From Actinomycetota bacterium (GTDB taxonomy: Bacteria > Actinomycetota > Actinomycetes > Mycobacteriales > Micromonosporaceae), in NCBI GenBank assembly GCA_005885555.1, contig VAWN01000100.1, forward strand, positions 31,653 to 95,652: a stretch of DNA of 64,000 bases. Reading direction: 5' to 3'. The notes beneath the pieces were generated by a model. It saw only the letters and a program-made list of their open reading frames with translations, was not told the origin of the DNA and searched no databases. Shown here piece by piece: positions 26,628-34,649 of this stretch; the stretch's first letter is position 1; the number at the start of each line of letters is the position of its first letter. Made by a program: the position numbers and the translations under genes.

Positions 26628-27764
26628 TCAGAGGATGAGGACCTCGGGGGGCGGGTGGCGCAGGAAGTCGTGGTGCGAGATGTCCCAGCCGTAGGCGCCG
26701 GTACGGGGGAAGACGAGCACGTCGCCGACCCGCAGCTCGCCGACCGGCTGCCCGCGGGTGAGCACGTCGCGCGGGGTACACAGCTCGCCGACCGCGTCGA
26801 CCTCGACGCCGCGCACCGAAGGCCGGTCGGGCAACGGTTCCGCCCACGGCAGCGGCAGCACCTCGAACGGATGGCTGTAGCCCCAGGCGGCCGGCAGCCG
26901 GAAATGGTGGGTACCGCCGCGGAGCACCGCGAACCAGCGGCCGTGGGTGCGCTTGAGGTCGAGCACCTCGGCGGCGTACCAGCCGGCGTCGGCGGCCAGG
27001 TACCGGCCCAGCTCGAACACCAGCGGCGGCTGTGCCGGCAGCGCACCGAGCCCGGCGACGTCGAACGAGCCGCCACCGACGTAGTCGATGCCGAACCCGC
27101 CACCGACGTTGACCTCGCGCAGGTCCACCCCGTGCGCGGCGGCCGCGGACACCGACCAGGCCACCGCCGCGTGGACGAACGCCGCGTACCCGGCCGGGTC
27201 GAGACTGTTGGACACCGCGTGCAGGTGGAACCCGACCAGGTCGACGCCGGCCGCCGCGCGCGCGACCGCCACCGCGGCGCCGAGGTCGGCTTCGTCGAGG
27301 CCGAACGGGGTCGCGGTACCCGTCATGTGGTGGCTGCCCGAGGGTGCCGCACCGGCCCGGTTGACCCGCAGCGCGACGCGGACCGGGCGGCCGGCCGCGG
27401 CCCGGACCAGGCGGCGCAGCTCCAGCACGCTCTCGACGTTGACGGTCGCGCCGGCGGCGACGGCGCCGGACAGTTCGGCGGGCGTCTTGGCCGGGCCGCC
27501 GAAGGCGATGCGCCGCGCGCCGGCGGCCACGGCCAGCGCCAGCTCGCCGCCGGAGGCGACCTCCAGCCCGTCGGTGGCCGCGGCGAGCGTGCGCACGACG
27601 GCGCAGTGGCCGTTGGCCTTGACCGCGTACAGCAGCGTCGCCGACGGCGGCAGCGCGGCGCGGACGGCCGCGGCGGTGGCCCGCAGCGTCGCGGTGTCGT
27701 AGACGTACGCGCAGACCGGCCGGGCCGCCGTCCGCAGCGCCGCGGTGACGCGGTCAGGAAGCAT
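26628..27764 (-). CDS. Type III PLP-dependent decarboxylase of the siderophore operon
   Basis: A 378-residue protein of the alanine racemase/diaminopimelate decarboxylase fold. The PLP lysine is in LLYAVKANGH (residue 49). The Gly-rich phosphate-binding VNVGGGFGIDY, the FELGRYL element and the active-site Cys in GELCTPRD are present. In NIS siderophore clusters such enzymes (SbnH, PvsE) decarboxylate an amino-acid building block or its citryl conjugate. ATG 27764 overlaps the last 11 bp of the upstream synthetase gene; earlier starts in the frame give an implausible Cys/Thr-rich tail. It is the last gene of the three-gene operon. Confidence 0.85.
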   Translation of the reverse strand: MLPDRVTAALRTAARPVCAYVYDTATLRATAAAVRAALPPSATLLYAVKANGHCAVVRTLAAATDGLEVASGGELALAVAAGARRIAFGGPAKTPAELSGAVAAGATVNVESVLELRRLVRAAAGRPVRVALRVNRAGAAPSGSHHMTGTATPFGLDEADLGAAVAVARAAAGVDLVGFHLHAVSNSLDPAGYAAFVHAAVAWSVSAAAAHGVDLREVNVGGGFGIDYVGGGSFDVAGLGALPAQPPLVFELGRYLAADAGWYAAEVLDLKRTHGRWFAVLRGGTHHFRLPAAWGYSHPFEVLPLPWAEPLPDRPSVRGVEVDAVGELCTPRDVLTRGQPVGELRVGDVLVFPRTGAYGWDISHHDFLRHPPPEVLIL

Positions 27765-29364
27765 GCAGCGGATTGTGCACCGGCACGTACAGGTCGCCGT
27801 CACCGGCGAGCCGCATCCGCACCAGCGCCTTGTGCGGTACCCGCGGCGCGGTGAGGAACGCGTGGTCGGCCGGGTCGGCGGCGGACCGGTCCAGCACCCG
27901 GCGCACCTCGTGCCAGGCGGCGCGCAGCTCGACCCCGTGCCGGTCGACCAGGTGCCGGACCAGCTCGCCGAGGTGCGCCTGCACCGCGGTGTACCCGAGC
28001 TTGGCGCGCATGACGTCGACGTCGACGGTACCCACGACGGAACCGGGCCACAGCGCGTCGCCCGGCCAGCGGGCCGGGCCGGCGGCGAGCCGGGGCAGGT
28101 GCAGCCGCAGTCCGGCGAAGTCGCGGAAGGCGATCCGGTGCGGTACCCCGCCGCGGAACGTGGGCAGGCTGTTCTGCAGGTGGGCCTCCAGGCCGACCCC
28201 GGCCCGGGCCAGCCGCAGCAGCGGGGGCAGCAGCAGGTCGGCGTAGTCGGCGAGAAACTGCAGCGGACCGTCGGGGTGGCGGTGCAGCAGCTCGTCGAGC
28301 ACGGTGCCGGTGCCGGCCCGCGCGGTCAGCGCCGCCGCCGGCAGTGCCGTCTCGCCGGGCTCCAGCCGGCCGGCGAGGCTGCCGCGGACGATCGCGGACA
28401 GGTCGCGGCTGCGCCCGTCCGGGGTGACCACGGCGGCGCCGGCGACCTCGGGCAGGGTCAGCACCCGGGACTCGCCGGCGAGCAGCCGGTCCAGCAGCGC
28501 CGTGACGGCCGGGCCGTTGCGGGTACTGGCGACGGAGATGCTGCGCCGGGTCGAGGTGACCTGGATGCCGAGGGACAGCTTCAGGTACCGGCGGGTACCG
28601 GTCGCGTCGGGTTCCAGCAGGACGGTGCGCAGCGCGGTGGTCGGCGCGGCGCACAGGCGGGCCTGTGGCACCACCCGAAGGGCGCCGGTGGCGAGCAGGT
28701 CGCCGTAGCGCTCGGGCACGACGGTGTCCAGCTGCCAGGCGTGCACCGGTTGCAGCCGGTACCCGGGCGGCGCGGCCGGCAGCCACGGGTACCCCCGGCG
28801 CAGCAGCCCACCCACGTCGTCGCCGACGTCCAGGTCCCGCCGCACCGCGATGAACCCGACCGCGGTGGCCGGCGACTCCTGGTCGTGGGCGAGCAGGTCG
28901 GCCACCCGCCAGCCGAGCCGGGTCCGCCCGCACGGGTGCAGGTGGTGGCCCTCGGTGGCCAGCCGTTCGAAGCGCAGCACGGCGACGTCGGGATCCGGCT
29001 CGGTCCACATGCCCGGATCCCAGGCGGGCCGGCGGGCGTAGGCGACCGCCAGGTTGGTCACCGCGTCGGCGAGCTCCGCGGCCAGCCCCGGCGCCCGCAC
29101 GCCGAGCGCGTCGAGCAGCCCCGCCGGATGTGTGGCGACCGGCTGCGCCAGCTCCACCCGGTCGAACCCGTAGTGCCGCAACGCCCGGCCGGCGAGCAGG
29201 TCGCGCGCGCTGCCGAGCCGTTCCCGCCAGGCGGCGCCGAGCAGCCGCCGCCCGACCACGTCCACGGCGACCGGCAGCGCCGCGGTGTACCCGGCACCGA
29301 GCTGCGGGGCGAGGAGGTCCAGCTCCGCGCGGGCGGCCAGCGCCGCGTCCGTGGTGATCGTCAT
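27754..29364 (-). CDS. NIS siderophore synthetase, IucA/IucC family (second gene)
   Basis: A 536-residue NRPS-independent siderophore synthetase, which adenylates a carboxylate such as citrate and condenses it with an amine or alcohol. Family motifs seen: EGHHLHPCGRTRLG near residue 137, LKLSLGIQVTSTRRS near 273, RNGPAV, GLEAHLQNSLPTF near 390 and FRDFAGLRL near 410, ending VPVHNPL. ATG 29364 overlaps the stop of the first synthetase (ATGA). A paralogous synthetase just upstream suggests that two condensations occur on one scaffold. Confidence 0.9.
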   Translation of the reverse strand: MTITTDAALAARAELDLLAPQLGAGYTAALPVAVDVVGRRLLGAAWRERLGSARDLLAGRALRHYGFDRVELAQPVATHPAGLLDALGVRAPGLAAELADAVTNLAVAYARRPAWDPGMWTEPDPDVAVLRFERLATEGHHLHPCGRTRLGWRVADLLAHDQESPATAVGFIAVRRDLDVGDDVGGLLRRGYPWLPAAPPGYRLQPVHAWQLDTVVPERYGDLLATGALRVVPQARLCAAPTTALRTVLLEPDATGTRRYLKLSLGIQVTSTRRSISVASTRNGPAVTALLDRLLAGESRVLTLPEVAGAAVVTPDGRSRDLSAIVRGSLAGRLEPGETALPAAALTARAGTGTVLDELLHRHPDGPLQFLADYADLLLPPLLRLARAGVGLEAHLQNSLPTFRGGVPHRIAFRDFAGLRLHLPRLAAGPARWPGDALWPGSVVGTVDVDVMRAKLGYTAVQAHLGELVRHLVDRHGVELRAAWHEVRRVLDRSAADPADHAFLTAPRVPHKALVRMRLAGDGDLYVPVHNPLHAS

Positions 29365-30866
29365 GCCAGGCCTGCCATCGGGTTGGGAACGGTGGTCCAG
29401 AGATCGGCGAGCGGGTCGTCGGCCAGTCGCATGGCGGTGGTGGCCTTGACCGGCAGCACCGGGCTGAGCAGGGCGGCGGCGTCGCGGTACCCGGCGGCGA
29501 CCGCGTGCCGGGCGACCTGCGCCGCGGGTACCCAGACGGCGGCCGGGTCGGTGCCGCAGCCGCGTTCGAGGGTGTCGGCCAGCTCGCCGAGCACCACGGT
29601 CAGCGCGGCGAAAAGCTTGGTGCGCAACGTTTCCGGATCATCAGTGGGCAGGTCGCCGTGCAGCGGCGGGGCCGCGTCGCCCAGCCGGGCCGGGGACAGC
29701 CGCACCCCGCCCACGTCGCGGTAATAGAGCCGCACGGGGCGGCCGCGGTCGAGCAGGACCAGCGTGTTCTGCCCGTGCGCCTCCAGCGCCGCGCCGCGGT
29801 GCAGCAGCCGCAGCACCGGCGGCAGGAGCAGGCGGACCAGGTCGCCGGCGAAGGCCGCCGGCGGGTAGTCGGCGCGCACCGCCTCGGTGAGCAGCGGCCG
29901 GCCGGTGGCGGGGGAGGGCGCCGCCAGTGCGGCCAGCGGGAGCAGGGCACACCCCGGCGGGGGTACCGGAGCCAGCCGGCGCACCATCGCCAGGCTCCGG
30001 CACGGCTGCCCGGCCACGACGACGGTACCGGCGGCCACCTCGCGCAGCACGTCGATGCCGGCCCGGCTGCCGAGGTCGGCCAGCAGCGCGGAGACGACGG
30101 GACCGTTGCGGACGGCGGCCGGGGAGACGGTCCGCACGGCCGAGGTCATCTGCACGTCGACCGCGGTCTTGACGTGCCAGCCGCCGGGCAGCGCCAGGGT
30201 ACGCAGCGACATCAGCGGCCGGGCGGCGACCGTGTGACCGGTGGGCCGCAGCGCCGGGTGCGCGTCGAGGACGTGCTCGGCCTGCCAGGGGTGCACGAGC
30301 AGCCGCGGCGGCAGGCCGGTACCGGTGCTCAGCCAGTACCGGTCCGGCACCTGGTACTCGCGCAGCCGCACGACCGGCCGGTGCTCCGGCGCGTAGGCGC
30401 GGACCTCGGCGGGGGACAGGCCCAGCCGGGTGCGGCACAGCGGGTGCAGCGGGTGCCCGTCGACGACGCACTGTTCCAGGTCGGCCAGCCCGTCCCCGGC
30501 GTACCGGGTGAGGGCGCCCGGCCCGCCGTCCGGCGCCGGTTGCGCAGCCCGGGCGAGGGCGAGGTTCGCCACGCTGTCGGCGACCTCGGCCGCGAGCCGG
30601 GCGGTGTGCGGCCCCAGCGGCAGTACCGCGACCAGCGCGGCCGGATCGGCGTACCACCTGCCGTCGAGGTCCAGCTCCGCGACCGTCGGCGCGAACGGCG
30701 CCGCGGCACCGGCCGGCCCGCGCAGCGTCCGCCCGTCGGCCAGCGTGACGGTGAGGGTGCCGTTGTACCCGCGGCGCCCGGCGATGCCGGGCAGGGGCTC
30801 GCGCGCGATTGCGCCCCACAGCCGGGCGAGCACGGCGCCCCGGGCGTCGGCTTCGTGGTCTGGCAC
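29361..30866 (-). CDS. NIS siderophore synthetase, IucA/IucC family (first gene)
   Basis: A 501-residue synthetase paralogous to its neighbour: CVVDGHPLHPLCRTRLG near 155, WHVKTAVDVQMTSAVRT near 230, LEAHGQNTLVLLD near 365 and YYRDVGGVRL, ending TVPNPMAGL. The first 60 residues replace the usual N-terminal region with a shorter one, making it about 35 residues shorter than its sister. GTG 30866 is the first start; a G-rich stretch precedes it. It begins the operon. No exporter, receptor or substrate-binding protein is encoded nearby, so product and transport must be completed elsewhere. Confidence 0.88.
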   Translation of the reverse strand: MPDHEADARGAVLARLWGAIAREPLPGIAGRRGYNGTLTVTLADGRTLRGPAGAAAPFAPTVAELDLDGRWYADPAALVAVLPLGPHTARLAAEVADSVANLALARAAQPAPDGGPGALTRYAGDGLADLEQCVVDGHPLHPLCRTRLGLSPAEVRAYAPEHRPVVRLREYQVPDRYWLSTGTGLPPRLLVHPWQAEHVLDAHPALRPTGHTVAARPLMSLRTLALPGGWHVKTAVDVQMTSAVRTVSPAAVRNGPVVSALLADLGSRAGIDVLREVAAGTVVVAGQPCRSLAMVRRLAPVPPPGCALLPLAALAAPSPATGRPLLTEAVRADYPPAAFAGDLVRLLLPPVLRLLHRGAALEAHGQNTLVLLDRGRPVRLYYRDVGGVRLSPARLGDAAPPLHGDLPTDDPETLRTKLFAALTVVLGELADTLERGCGTDPAAVWVPAAQVARHAVAAGYRDAAALLSPVLPVKATTAMRLADDPLADLWTTVPNPMAGLA

Positions 30867-30922
30867 GCCCCCGTACCCCGATCGGCGAAATGAGAGCAGT
30901 TATCGGGCAGCGTAGCGGGGGC

Positions 30923-30968
30923 AGGTTACGGAACCCTGTACAGGAGCATCATTCCTAGCGTCCTAGGA
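30923..30968 (-). promoter_or_regulatory. Promoter/operator region of the siderophore operon with two palindromes
   Basis: Reading leftward, -10 candidate TAACCT (30928-30923) is preceded by the perfect 10-bp palindrome CCTGTACAGG (30935-30944), where the spacer would be, and by TCCTAG-CGTC-CTAGGA (30953-30968) near the -35 position. Their placement suggests repressor sites. Neither resembles the TTAGGTTAGGCTAACCTAA box of IdeR/DmdR iron regulators closely, so control by iron is plausible only from gene content. Confidence 0.4.
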
Positions 30969-31049
30969 TGCCTTACGCGATGTGACTCCGGCTACAAGAT
31001 CAGGAAATTCACCAACGCCGAGCAACGCCAGGACGACGAGCCGAGGGTC

Positions 31050-31223
31050 TTACGCGAGCTTGTCGGTACCGAGCACGGTCGCCACCGGTACCCCCGGCGC
31101 GGCGAGCAGGAGAGTGGGGATCAGCAGCAGCCCACCGCCGCCGACCCAGCCAGCCGCGGTCACACCGGCCAGGACCAGCCGGGTGTGCGCGGCGTCGACC
31201 GGGTCAGCGTCTCTGGGCCGGGC
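31050..31223 (-). pseudogene. TauE/SafE-type membrane transporter remnant
   Basis: The minus-strand frame reads LVLAGVTAAGWVGGGGLLLI then PTLLLAAPGVPVATVLGTDKLA and TAA. This is the N-terminal signature of TauE/SafE permeases (family consensus AGxxGxGGGxxxxPxLLL...ATALGTNKL). It stops after about 57 codons, where an intact protein would continue for some 200 more. Following the TAA, the same frame continues with LVVLALLGVG, like a C-terminal helix, hinting at an internal deletion. No start codon lies in a good position. I read it as a decayed gene. Confidence 0.6.
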
Positions 31224-31313
31224 TCAGCGCCCGCGGGCGCGGCGTAGCGCGAGAGCGGCCATCCCGAGCGCGGTGAACAGCAGCATGCTGCAGCACAACG
31301 CTTTGAGCATCAT
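31224..31313 (-). CDS. Small hydrophobic peptide (29 residues), unknown
   Basis: ATG ATG at 31313-31308 with AAGGGG 8 bp upstream, stop TGA at 31224. The peptide starts MMLKALCCSMLLFTALGM and ends in an Arg-rich tail (LRRARGR), which would make a single membrane helix with a cytoplasmic basic end. It lies in the same frame as, and directly before, the TauE/SafE remnant. It could be a true micro-protein or the degraded start of the same gene. No homologue is recognised. Confidence 0.35.
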   Translation of the reverse strand: MMLKALCCSMLLFTALGMAALALRRARGR

Positions 31314-31417
31314 CGGCACGCCCCTTCGTCCGGGCCGGCCGCGGCCTCCCGGTGCGGCCGACCAGCGACCGCCAGCCTAACCGGTGGTCGGGCAACCACC
31401 GCAGGCTCGCGCGCCGG

Positions 31418-31570
31418 TATCCTGCCCGGGTGACCGACAGCACGGACAACGATCGGGCGCCCCGGCGGATACGGGCCTCCCGTCAGGCATGCGCCGCGCG
31501 GACGGCGGGGGAGTCGGCCCGGCCGGTCGACGACCTTCCGGTCGGCAGCGTCCAGGTCCACCGGGTCTGA
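31418..31570 (+). CDS. Candidate leaderless small ORF (46 residues) before the conserved hypothetical gene
   Basis: TATCCT (31418-31423) lies six bases before GTG 31430. The ORF from that GTG runs to TGA 31570, 1 bp before the ATG of the next gene, so it could be a coupled leader. It starts MTDSTDNDRAPRRIR and is Arg/Ala rich with two Cys. It has no recognised family, and its composition is compatible with non-coding sequence. The coding part is 31430-31570. Confidence 0.25.
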   Translation, partial: YPARVTDSTDNDRAPRRIRASRQACAARTAGESARPVDDLPVGSVQVHRV

Positions 31571-31571
31571 C

Positions 31572-32519
31572 ATGTGCGTCTCCGCCGCGCCCGCCGAGTT
31601 CTCCGGCACGATCGTGTATGTCGGCCGGCACACCCATCCCGAGCACGGCCCGGTCGAGGTGCTCGGCTACCAGAACACCGCGGTCAACCTCGCCGACGGT
31701 CCGAACGCGCTGCTGCTGCACCTGCCGGCGACGGGCATGAGCAGCGCCAACTTCCTGGACACCGGAGACACCCCGTACATCCTGCGCGACCTGGTGAACT
31801 CGCTGCGGCCGCCGGGGTGGGCGGCACGCGCGGGCGGGGTTGCGCCCGGTGGGGCGCCGGCGGGCGTCGAGGTGTTCGACCATGACGTGTACACGGTGGT
31901 CCTGGCCGCCGATCCGGCCGCGATTCCGGCGGCGTTGCAGGAGGTACCGCAGCACAAGCGCCCGAGCCTGGCCCCGGAGCTGTTCCGCTTCTACGCCGAC
32001 ACGTTCCCGGGGTACCCGGTCGCGTTGTGCTGCTTCGACAACGCCGACGCGCGCCGGGCGGGGCCGCTGCTGATGTGGTACCGGCCGATCTTCGCCGACC
32101 GGTTGACCGTGCCGGCGCTGGACGCGCACAGCGGGGGACCGCCCGACCCGGACGCGCTGGTCCGGCCGGACCACTGGGTGCTGGTCGGCCTGGACGATCC
32201 GCCGGAGGGCTGGGGTGCTCCGGTGTGGTACCGCCGCGAGCCGGGGCCGCTGGCGCCGTTCCTGCCGCGGCGGGTGATCGGCCGGGAGGTGACCGGGGTG
32301 TCGGTGCGCAACGGCGACTTCGTCATCTCGCTCGCCGACGCGCGGGCCGGCCGGGTCGACCGGCTGGGCCGGCTGACCGCCAAGGGGGAGCAGGTACCGC
32401 TGATCCCGCCAGCGGAGACGTCCATCGCGAGCCGGCCGTGGCTGCGTCCGGTGCTGACCGCTCTGGCGCTGGTACTTGTCGTGGTGTTCTGCAGTTGGCT
32501 GCTCATCTGGGGCCCGTGA
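31572..32519 (+). CDS. Conserved actinobacterial hypothetical protein with C-terminal membrane anchor
   Basis: A 315-residue protein. It begins MCVSAAPAEFSGTIVYVGRH followed by THPEHGPVEVLGYQNTAVNL, which I recognise as the start of an uncharacterised family in Streptomyces and Micromonosporaceae. YPVALCCFDNADARRAGPLL near 152-171 and RPDHWVLVGLDD near 195 are other conserved stretches. This version adds a C-terminal hydrophobic helix (LTALALVLVVVFCSWLLIWG), so it would be tail-anchored in the membrane. No enzyme motif is visible. ATG 31572 is the start that gives the conserved N terminus. Confidence 0.75.
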   Translation: MCVSAAPAEFSGTIVYVGRHTHPEHGPVEVLGYQNTAVNLADGPNALLLHLPATGMSSANFLDTGDTPYILRDLVNSLRPPGWAARAGGVAPGGAPAGVEVFDHDVYTVVLAADPAAIPAALQEVPQHKRPSLAPELFRFYADTFPGYPVALCCFDNADARRAGPLLMWYRPIFADRLTVPALDAHSGGPPDPDALVRPDHWVLVGLDDPPEGWGAPVWYRREPGPLAPFLPRRVIGREVTGVSVRNGDFVISLADARAGRVDRLGRLTAKGEQVPLIPPAETSIASRPWLRPVLTALALVLVVVFCSWLLIWGP

Positions 32520-32522
32520 CGC

Positions 32523-32539
32523 GTGCGCCGCTGGCGCAC
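32523..32539. terminator. Hairpin after the conserved hypothetical gene
   Basis: GTGCGCC-GCT-GGCGCAC, a perfect 7-bp stem with a 3-nt loop beginning 4 bp after the stop codon. There is no T-run, which is common for actinobacterial terminators. Confidence 0.45.
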
Positions 32540-32555
32540 CTCCGGGGAGTACAGG

Positions 32556-32574
32556 TTGACATAATGTGCATTAT
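32556..32574 (+). promoter_or_regulatory. AT-rich operator-like inverted repeat ATAATG-TG-CATTAT with TTGACA
   Basis: TTGACA (32556-32561) runs into a 6-bp inverted repeat (32561-32574). This is one of the most AT-rich stretches of the window, directly upstream of the frameshifted small gene and the methyltransferase. It looks like a repressor site overlapping a promoter -35 region, but no -10 hexamer follows at normal spacing. Confidence 0.4.
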
Positions 32575-32591
32575 CGAATCGGGGGAAGCGG

Positions 32592-32777
32592 GATGCTCGC
32601 CGAGCTCGACGGCCGGTCGGCGCGGCGGCCGTCGATCTGCTGGCGCGGCTCGACGCGGCGAACCGCGAGCTGTTCGGTGTCCCGCTGGCCGGCCGGCCGA
32701 CGCATCGGTGCGGGTATATGTGTTCGGTACCGGACCCTCCCGGGCCACCGGACTCGGCGCCCCGGGAGGCGATCTGA
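32592..32777 (+). pseudogene. Frameshifted small gene upstream of the methyltransferase
   Basis: ATG 32592 opens a frame reading MLAELDGRSARR that soon becomes unlike protein. From about 32615 the +2 frame reads VGAAAVDLLARLDAANRELF and further on THRCGYMCSVPD, ending TGA 32777 right before the methyltransferase ATG 32778. The downstream frame has strong codon bias and no start codon of its own. One base gained or lost near 32612-32616 would join them into a protein of about 61 residues. It may be a real frameshift, a sequencing error or programmed. No family recognised. Confidence 0.4.
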
Positions 32778-33293
32778 ATGCGGGAACGGGCGCGGGTCTT
32801 CGGTGAGGTCGCCGGTGACTATGCGGACGTGCGGGCCGGGTACGCCGACGAGCTGGTGACGGCGGTGTTCGACTACCTGGGCCGGGTCTCGGAGCGGGTC
32901 GTGGAGCCCGGCGCGGGTACCGGCAAGGCGACCGAGGCGTTCGCCGCCCGCGGGGTACCGGTGACGTGTGTGGAGCCCGATCCGGCGATGGCGCGGGTGC
33001 TGCGGGGCCGGCTTCCGGGGGTCGAGGTGGCGGTGTGCCGGTTCGAGGACTGGGTGCCGCCGGCTGGCGGGGTACCGCTGCTGATCTGCGCGCAGGCGTG
33101 GCACTGGCTGGACGAGTCGACCCGGTTGGCGCGGGACATGCGGCTGCTCAGCACGTTCTCGCTGCACCGGCTGCTGGCCGAGGACCGTCGGGCCCGGCTG
33201 TACGCGGGGATCGCCGAGGTGGTCGACGCGCGTGGCGGCGTGGTCGGTGTTCGGCTGCACACCGCGCTCGGGTTGGGTCGCCGCCGACCCTGA
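32778..33293 (+). CDS. SAM-dependent methyltransferase with an internal deletion
   Basis: A 171-residue class I methyltransferase relative. The N-terminal half is normal: FGEVAGDYADVRAGYADEL, SAM motif I VVEPGAGTGKATEAF near residue 42, the acidic motif VTCVEPDPAM and AQAWHWLD near 110. In intact relatives about 70-80 residues follow before the region like LRLLSTFSLHRLLAEDRRARLY. Here that region comes directly after AWHWLDESTRLARDM, so the central beta-strand part of the fold is missing in frame. It is probably non-functional or specialised. ATG 32778 abuts the preceding stop, with GGGAGG upstream. Confidence 0.7.
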   Translation: MRERARVFGEVAGDYADVRAGYADELVTAVFDYLGRVSERVVEPGAGTGKATEAFAARGVPVTCVEPDPAMARVLRGRLPGVEVAVCRFEDWVPPAGGVPLLICAQAWHWLDESTRLARDMRLLSTFSLHRLLAEDRRARLYAGIAEVVDARGGVVGVRLHTALGLGRRRP

Positions 33294-33367
33294 CCGGCGT
33301 GTCGCGCGGAACTGTCGGTCCCTCCTGCTAGGAAGGGTGCAGTCATACACGTGTTCGGAGGGATGCG

Positions 33368-34108
33368 ATGGTTGCCGCGCGGGCGGTTGCCGGGGGCCTG
33401 TCCCCCGCCGACCTGGATGGGATCCGCGAGACGTTGGCCGCCGGTCGGCGGCCGAAGGTGATGTTCACCGAGACGGCCGGTCAGATCGCCGGCCAGCTCG
33501 GCCAGGTCGTCGAGCTCGCCGATCCGGCCGGGGGCGACGAGTTCGTGGTGGTCCGGTTCGGCCGCGACGAGTTGCCCTTCTCCCCCACCGATCTGGCGAT
33601 CCCGCCGCGGGGTGCGGCCCGCCGGGCGGAGCCGGCCGGTAACGGGCGCAAGGCGGCCGCGCCGGCGCCGCCGCCCGGGCCGGAGTTGCTGCTCACCCAG
33701 CCACCGGTACCGGCACCGCGCGAGCAGCCCAAGCCCGCCGCTGCCGAGAAGCCCACGCCTGCGGCTGCCGAGCCGGCTGCCCCGGCGGAGCGGGTGGAAG
33801 CGCCCCGCAAGGCGGCCCGGCCGGCGCGACCCAAGCCGCCGGCGGCGTTGACGGTGACCCTCGCCTATGCCGACGGCGAGTGGCTGGTGTCCGCGACGCA
33901 GGGTTCGAAGTCGCTGGCGAAGCCCTATGTGATCAAGCCGGCGGAGGCGTTGCGGATGGTCAGCCTGTTGGATGTGCCGGGCGTGCAGGAGGCGGTGGAG
34001 CACATCGTCGCGGCGGAACGGACCGCCGCGCAGGAGCAGGCGCAGCGGCTGCGCGGGCAGCTGGCCGAGGTGGAGGCGCGGCTGAAGGAGCTGGGAGAGC
34101 TGGGCTGA
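33368..34108 (+). CDS. Hypothetical protein with N-terminal DNA/RNA-like domain, Pro/Ala linker and C-terminal coiled coil
   Basis: A 246-residue soluble protein, GGAGGG before ATG 33368. Residues 1-85 are compact (LDGIRETLAAGRRPKVMFTE, IAGQLGQVVELADPAGGDEF, VVVRFGRDELPFSPTDLA). Residues 90-160 are Pro/Ala/Lys low complexity. Residues 163-215 form a second small domain (LTVTLAYADGEWLVSATQGS), and the end is a helix or coiled coil (ERTAAQEQAQRLRGQLAEVE). Family unknown to me. It lies just upstream of the dynamin/chaperone locus, convergent with its small HTH gene. Confidence 0.7.
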   Translation: MVAARAVAGGLSPADLDGIRETLAAGRRPKVMFTETAGQIAGQLGQVVELADPAGGDEFVVVRFGRDELPFSPTDLAIPPRGAARRAEPAGNGRKAAAPAPPPGPELLLTQPPVPAPREQPKPAAAEKPTPAAAEPAAPAERVEAPRKAARPARPKPPAALTVTLAYADGEWLVSATQGSKSLAKPYVIKPAEALRMVSLLDVPGVQEAVEHIVAAERTAAQEQAQRLRGQLAEVEARLKELGELG

Positions 34109-34115
34109 CCGGCGG

Positions 34116-34649
34116 CTAGCCGGCGCGGCGCTGGCGCAGGTAGGCGAGCACGGCTTCCCGGGTGGTACGCACGCCCAGTGCCTCACGGGCCTGGGCGATG
34201 CGCCGGTTGGCGGTGCGCAGGGACAGGAACTCGGCGGCCGCGGCGGCGGCGATCGTCTCGCCGTTGGCGAGCCGTTCGAGCAGGGCGCGCTGTTCGGGCA
34301 GCAGGGCACTGCCGGCCACTTCGCCGTCTTCGCCGCCGGCCACTTCGGCTTCGGCGTCGCGGGTCACCGGCCCGAGCCGGGTGAGGTCGGCGAGCAGTGC
34401 CTTGCCGACGTCGCCGGCCGGGTCGGTGATGGCGACGAGGCCGGCGCCGCGGGCGGCGGCGTGTAGGGCAAGTTCGGCGGTGTCCCGGTCGCCGACCCGG
34501 CCGTAGAGGACCAGCCGCTGGTCGGTGACGTCCCAGGCGTTCTCCGGTAGGGCGAACCCTTCCCGGGTGTGCCACCCGGCCCGGGCCAGCTTGCGCAGTG
34601 CGGCGGTGGCGTCGCTGGCGCTGCCGACCACGTACCGGGGGGTGGTCAT
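34116..34649 (-). CDS. Small HTH protein coupled to the large LuxR-type regulator
   Basis: A 177-residue protein. Its C-terminal 65 residues resemble a NarL/LuxR winged helix: LLPEQRALLERLANGETIAA then AAEFLSLRTANRRIAQARE. The N-terminal 110 residues look like a degenerate receiver- or sensor-like alpha/beta domain (RLVLYGRVGDRDTAELALHA) without the phospho-Asp pocket. ATG 34649 overlaps the TGA of the 812-residue regulator (ATGA), so both are made together and may act as a pair. The signal is not known. Confidence 0.7.
   Translation of the reverse strand: MTTPRYVVGSASDATAALRKLARAGWHTREGFALPENAWDVTDQRLVLYGRVGDRDTAELALHAAARGAGLVAITDPAGDVGKALLADLTRLGPVTRDAEAEVAGGEDGEVAGSALLPEQRALLERLANGETIAAAAAAEFLSLRTANRRIAQAREALGVRTTREAVLAYLRQRRAG

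Noticed and set aside
30923-30968. IdeR/DmdR1 iron box before the siderophore operon
   Set aside because: The palindromes TCCTAG-N4-CTAGGA and CCTGTACAGG do not match the TTAGGTTAGGCTAACCTAA pattern well enough; reported only as unassigned operators.
32027-32806. Alternative plus-strand ORF overlapping the conserved hypothetical gene and running to 32806
   Set aside because: Gly/Arg-rich composition typical of a shifted frame; the gene at 31572-32519 has a family-like N terminus and normal codon use.
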